A stretch of DNA of 26,613 bases, from positions 1 to 26,613 of the forward strand of contig DATIBC010000077.1 of NCBI GenBank assembly GCA_035457725.1, in the 5' to 3' direction. Made by a program: the position numbers and the translations under genes. The stretch comes from DATFES01 sp035457725. Lineage in GTDB: Bacteria; Pseudomonadota; Alphaproteobacteria; CACIAM-22H2. The notes under the pieces are model-generated. The model saw only the letters and a program-made list of their open reading frames with translations, had not been told where the DNA came from and did no database searches. The number at the start of each line of letters is the position of its first letter. Position 1 is the first letter of the stretch. This document shows positions 21,737 through 26,613 of the stretch, piece by piece.

Positions 21737-21830
21737 TTCATCGCTCCATCGCTGCGCGTGGCATACGGCGAGCGGCGTTGCGGGCCGTACCCGCGCGCCG
21801 CCCGGCGCGAACGCGTCTTGGAGCGCTGAA
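21737..21830. terminator. Nested inverted repeats between converging operons, candidate bidirectional terminator
   Basis: In the 102-base gap between converging genes, TTCA-t-CGCTCCA (21737–21748) pairs with TGGAGCG-c-TGAA (21819–21830), 11 of 12 pairs. Inside lie CGCGT/ACGCG (21755–21759 with 21811–21815), and within that two hairpins: TACGGC/GCCGTA (21764–21769 with 21784–21789) and CGCGCC/GGCGCG (21794–21799 with 21804–21809). The whole would fold as a branched, cloverleaf-like structure on either strand. There is no T-run, so a classic intrinsic terminator is not shown; a structured RNA or palindromic element is possible. Confidence 0.45.
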
Positions 21831-21835
21831 TTGCC

Positions 21836-22666
21836 TTACGTGGCGTTCGGGCCGCGCGAATGGCGCCGGCGGCGCAGGGCGATGATTTCGGCCAAGATCG
21901 ACACGGCGATTTCCTCGGGCGTGATCGCGCCGAGATCGAGGCCCGCCGGCGCCTTGATCGTCGCAAGCCGCGCGGCGTCGACGCCATCGTTCGCCAGCAG
22001 CTCCTTCAACGCCGCCGCTTTCATGCGGCTGCCGACGAAGGCCACGTAATCGGCGTTCGATGCCAGCGCCGCCCGCAACGCGGGCACGTCGCCGCGGCCT
22101 TGCGTGGCGACGACGACGAAGCGTCGGCCGGCGTCGCCGATTGGCAGCACATAGCCGTCAATCCGCCGCTCGACCTCGGGAAACGCGGCCTGCTCGGCCG
22201 CTGGCGCGCAAGCGGTCACGGCGAATCCGGCCCGACGCGCCAGATCGGCGATCGCGATGGCGACCGGGCTGGAGCCGCAGATCACGATTTGCGGCGGCGG
22301 CACCATGGGCTCGACGAACACGTCGAGGGTGCCGTGGCTCGGGCACATGTTCTTGGCGAAACGCACGCCCTCCCGTTCGTCGCCGGGCCGCAAGCCCTGC
22401 TCGGCCAACATGTCGGGTGGTTGAATGGAGACGAGACGCGGCTGCCCGTCGGCGATTGCCTCCTGCGCCGCCTTGACGACGGCGGCGCGTGCGCAGCCGC
22501 CGCCGATCCAACCTTCCGACACCGTGCCATCCGGCCGAATAAGGGCCTTCGCTCCGGCCTTGACTGCGGTGGCCGCCACCGTCCGCACCACCGTCGCCAG
22601 CGCGAACGGCTCTCCCTTCGCCTTCATTTCGGATACCTGGCCGAGCAAGTCGGATGCGCGGGTCAT
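21836..22666 (-). CDS. coxF: XdhC/CoxI family maturation factor CoxF
   Basis: A 276-residue cytosolic maturation factor for a molybdenum hydroxylase. The N-terminal XdhC_CoxI domain has the signature GWIGGGCAR at about residues 52–60. The C-terminal Rossmann-like domain begins near VICGSSPVAIAIADLA, with ADYVAFVGSRMK and APAGLDLGAITPEEIAVSILAEIIA following, all typical. Position directly after coxE in the order L–D–E–F matches the Oligotropha carboxidovorans cox cluster, where CoxF takes part in building the copper–sulfur–molybdenum site. I chose ATG at 22666, with AAGGA upstream at good spacing. A TTG at 22675, which would overlap the coxE stop by 4 bases, is the alternative and adds three residues. 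The stop faces the cyclase gene across the structured junction. Confidence 0.88.
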   Translation of the reverse strand: MTRASDLLGQVSEMKAKGEPFALATVVRTVAATAVKAGAKALIRPDGTVSEGWIGGGCARAAVVKAAQEAIADGQPRLVSIQPPDMLAEQGLRPGDEREGVRFAKNMCPSHGTLDVFVEPMVPPPQIVICGSSPVAIAIADLARRAGFAVTACAPAAEQAAFPEVERRIDGYVLPIGDAGRRFVVVATQGRGDVPALRAALASNADYVAFVGSRMKAAALKELLANDGVDAARLATIKAPAGLDLGAITPEEIAVSILAEIIALRRRRHSRGPNAT

Positions 22667-22671
22667 GGCCG

Positions 22672-23856
22672 TCAAATCCTTGCTAAATAGGGCTCGAGCG
22701 CGGCGAAGCTCGCAAGATTATGCGCCGGCGCAAAGAGATCGATGAACGGCAGCGCCGCCTGCATGCCGCGGGCGTCGGGCGTGTAGTGCTCCCAGCCGAT
22801 CAGCGGATTGAGCCAAACGATTCGGCGGCACCGGCGGCGCAATTCCCGCATTGCGTCGGCAAGACGGTCGGGGTCGCCCGTATCATACCCGTCGGAGGCG
22901 ATCACCACCGCCGTGCGCGCGTTGATGACACGTTTGGCATGCCAGCGATTGAACGCGGCGAGGCACTCGCCGATACGCGTGCCGCCGCCGATACCCTGGG
23001 CCATCAAGGACATGCGCTCGATCGCGCGCCCGGCGTCGCGGTCGCGCAGCGCGTGCGAGATATGGACCAGGCGGGTGTGAAAGACGAACGCTTCGGTTTC
23101 GCGGAACGCCTCGACAAGCACGTGCATCAACCGCACGAAGAACGCCGTATACGGCGCCATCGAGCCCGACGCGTCAAGAATGACCACTAGGCGGAGCGGC
23201 TTGCGCTTGCGTTGGCGCCAAGCGAGGTCGATTGGCGTGCCGCCATGCGAGACGCTGCGGTGGATGGTGCGCCGCAGGTCCAGCCGGCGTCCGCGACGTC
23301 GGGCGCGTTCGCGTCGGACGAACCGCGCACGCATGCGATGGGCCAGCCGGTCGGCAAGCGCATGAAGCTTGGCGATCTCGTCGGGGTCGACGACATGGCG
23401 CATATCCGTCGCCGCAAGCCGTTCGGCATCCGACGCCATGGCGCGGTGCGGGCGCCGATCCTCGCTTTCCGGCCCATCGGCTCCCTCGCCGGGATCGACC
23501 TCGCCGCGCGACTGGTCAAGGCGCGCCGTCTCGGCCAGCCGCTGCAACGAGGGGCCGCGCGCAGGCGCCGCCGCCGGCCGTTGCGCGCGTGGCACGCCGC
23601 GGCCGCGCCAATAGGCCGCGAAAATATCGTCGAAGCGCTCCCAATCGGAACGATCGGCGCAAAACAGCGTCCGAAATGCGGGCCCGAGCAATGACGGCCG
23701 GGAAGCCGCAGGCGAGGCGAGAATAGCCAAGGCGTCGCGCGATTCGGCAAGGCCGATCGCGAACCCGTTGGCGCGCAACGTCCGCACGAACCCGACCAGC
23801 CGACGCGTGCCGGCGCCGATCGTCGGGTTCGCGCCGTGGTTGTCCGATGTGGCCAT
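22672..23856 (-). CDS. coxE: VWA domain protein CoxE
   Basis: A 394-residue von Willebrand A domain protein of the CoxE family. The C-terminal VWA domain carries the metal-ion-dependent adhesion motif DASGSM (Asp228, Ser230, Ser232), GGGTRIG, and IASDGYDTGD. The N-terminal ~150 residues are an alpha-helical CoxE region (TRRLVGFVRTLRANGFAIGLAESRDAL) followed by a Pro/Arg-rich variable stretch and a very basic region (RRERARRRGRRLDLRR). CoxE works with the AAA+ ATPase CoxD in activating the CO dehydrogenase metal site, like other MoxR–VWA pairs. Start ATG 23856, 16 bases after the coxD stop. No signal peptide is visible, so action is cytosolic or on the inner membrane face. Confidence 0.9.
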   Translation of the reverse strand: MATSDNHGANPTIGAGTRRLVGFVRTLRANGFAIGLAESRDALAILASPAASRPSLLGPAFRTLFCADRSDWERFDDIFAAYWRGRGVPRAQRPAAAPARGPSLQRLAETARLDQSRGEVDPGEGADGPESEDRRPHRAMASDAERLAATDMRHVVDPDEIAKLHALADRLAHRMRARFVRRERARRRGRRLDLRRTIHRSVSHGGTPIDLAWRQRKRKPLRLVVILDASGSMAPYTAFFVRLMHVLVEAFRETEAFVFHTRLVHISHALRDRDAGRAIERMSLMAQGIGGGTRIGECLAAFNRWHAKRVINARTAVVIASDGYDTGDPDRLADAMRELRRRCRRIVWLNPLIGWEHYTPDARGMQAALPFIDLFAPAHNLASFAALEPYLARI

Positions 23857-23872
23857 GCGGCAGGCGTTCCGC

Positions 23873-24754
23873 TCAAGCGACCTTGCCGAGAAGACGGTCG
23901 GTCACTTCGCGGGTCATCCGCGCCCGGTCCTCGTGCGTCTTGAGCAGGCACATCAGGGTTTCGTGCACCGTCTCCGGCGCGGCGCGCAGTTCATGGACCT
24001 CGAGGCCGGCGAGGGTCGCCGCCCAGTCGAGCGTCTCGGCGACGCCGGGAACCTTTCGCAGATCCTCCTTGCGCACCGCGGCCACCATCCGCGCGACCTG
24101 CTGCGCCAGGGCGGCGTCGATCGCGGGAAGGCGGGTGACGATGATTCGCGCCTCGCGCTCGATGTCGGGAAAGTCGACGTAGTGGTAGAGGCAGCGTCGG
24201 CGAAGCGCGTCCGATAGCTCGCGAGTGCTGTTCGACGTCAGCACCACGCGCGGGATCGATCGCGCCGTTACCGTGCCGAGCTCGGGAATGCTGACTTGGA
24301 AATCCGACAACAGCTCCAGCAGGAACGCCTCGAATTCCTCGTCGGCGCGATCGACTTCGTCGACCAGCAGCACCGGCGGCGTATCGCGGCGGATCGCCGC
24401 CAACAGCGGCCGTTCGAGCAGGTACTTCTCGGAGAATATATGCTCTTCGATGGCGTCGGCGCTGGCTCCGGCGCCCTCGTGCGCCTTGATGGCGAGAAGC
24501 TGGCGCTGGTAGTTCCACTCGTAGAGCGCCGCGTTCTGGTCGAGACCCTCGTAGCATTGCAGCCGAATCAGTTCGGTTTCGTGCACTGCGGCGAGCGCCT
24601 TGGCGACCTCGGTCTTGCCGACGCCCGCTTCGCCCTCGAGCAAAAGCGGGCGTTTGAGGTAGTCCATCAGCCATAAAGCCAGCGCCAGGTCGGTATCCGC
24701 GACATAGCCGACCGCGGCGAGACGGTTGGCGATCTTGTCGCGGTCCGGGATCAC
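23873..24754 (-). CDS. coxD: AAA+ ATPase CoxD (MoxR-type)
   Basis: A 293-residue MoxR-type AAA+ ATPase. Walker A is GEAGVGKT at residues 41–48, Walker B is LLVDEVD at 129–135, the sensor 1 Asn is in LTSNSTREL (Asn175), and arginines in DALRRRCLYHYVDFP (185–187) are the arginine-finger candidates. In Oligotropha, CoxD is reported to act as a chaperone-like ATPase that introduces sulfur and copper into the active site of CO dehydrogenase; the placement directly after coxL here supports the same role. The start is GTG 24754 with AGGGG upstream. It lies 36 bases after coxL and 16 bases before coxE, so the three belong to one transcript. Confidence 0.92.
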   Translation of the reverse strand: MIPDRDKIANRLAAVGYVADTDLALALWLMDYLKRPLLLEGEAGVGKTEVAKALAAVHETELIRLQCYEGLDQNAALYEWNYQRQLLAIKAHEGAGASADAIEEHIFSEKYLLERPLLAAIRRDTPPVLLVDEVDRADEEFEAFLLELLSDFQVSIPELGTVTARSIPRVVLTSNSTRELSDALRRRCLYHYVDFPDIEREARIIVTRLPAIDAALAQQVARMVAAVRKEDLRKVPGVAETLDWAATLAGLEVHELRAAPETVHETLMCLLKTHEDRARMTREVTDRLLGKVA

Positions 24755-24790
24755 GCGCCGCCCCTGGCGCGCGCCGACGTTGCCTCGCGA

Positions 24791-26613
<1,823 letters not shown>

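Overview
The window reads as a chromosomal segment of a GC-rich Alphaproteobacterium. The evidence is the conserved alphaproteobacterial run murA–DUF2948–hisG–hisD–UPF0262–phosphatase–infA–maf–RNase E/G–yacG–tRNA-Phe, the tandem PF04392-type binding proteins that are very numerous in Hyphomicrobiales and relatives, and a form I aerobic CO dehydrogenase cluster. The order within the class cannot be settled from the sequence alone.

Layout. (1) Positions 153–7275, plus strand: a housekeeping block for peptidoglycan precursor synthesis, histidine biosynthesis, translation initiation, nucleotide sanitation, RNA processing and gyrase protection. Many genes overlap by 4–20 bases. (2) Positions 7344–7491: a tRNA-Phe(GAA) gene with a clear promoter. 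(3) Positions 7591–8301: a Crp/Fnr-family regulator whose recognition helix keeps the RExVxR residues of E. coli CRP. (4) Positions 8555–21733, plus strand: one long translationally coupled operon. It holds five different periplasmic binding proteins with no permease or ATPase, a 2239-residue Cache–HAMP–(GAF)9 sensor histidine kinase, a single-domain response regulator, and a response regulator fused to a class III nucleotide cyclase. (5) Positions 21836–26613, minus strand: coxF, coxE, coxD and the 3' part of coxL, a CO dehydrogenase cluster converging on the sensor operon and running off the right edge.

The most interesting part is region 4 with region 3. I infer a sensory system, not an uptake system: five periplasmic receptors feed a Cache-type kinase, the kinase signals to two response regulators, one output makes a cyclic nucleotide, and that nucleotide could act through the adjacent Crp-like protein. 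A CRP-like palindrome (TGTGC-N6-TCACA, 8323–8338) lies between the regulator gene and the operon, which would close the loop. Supporting details visible in the sequence: every binding-protein gene ends in the same codons, which form a 9-base Shine-Dalgarno match (GAGGTGATC) for the next gene; and seven consecutive GAF units are each exactly 178 residues long. The circuit as a whole is inference; the genes, overlaps and motifs are seen directly.
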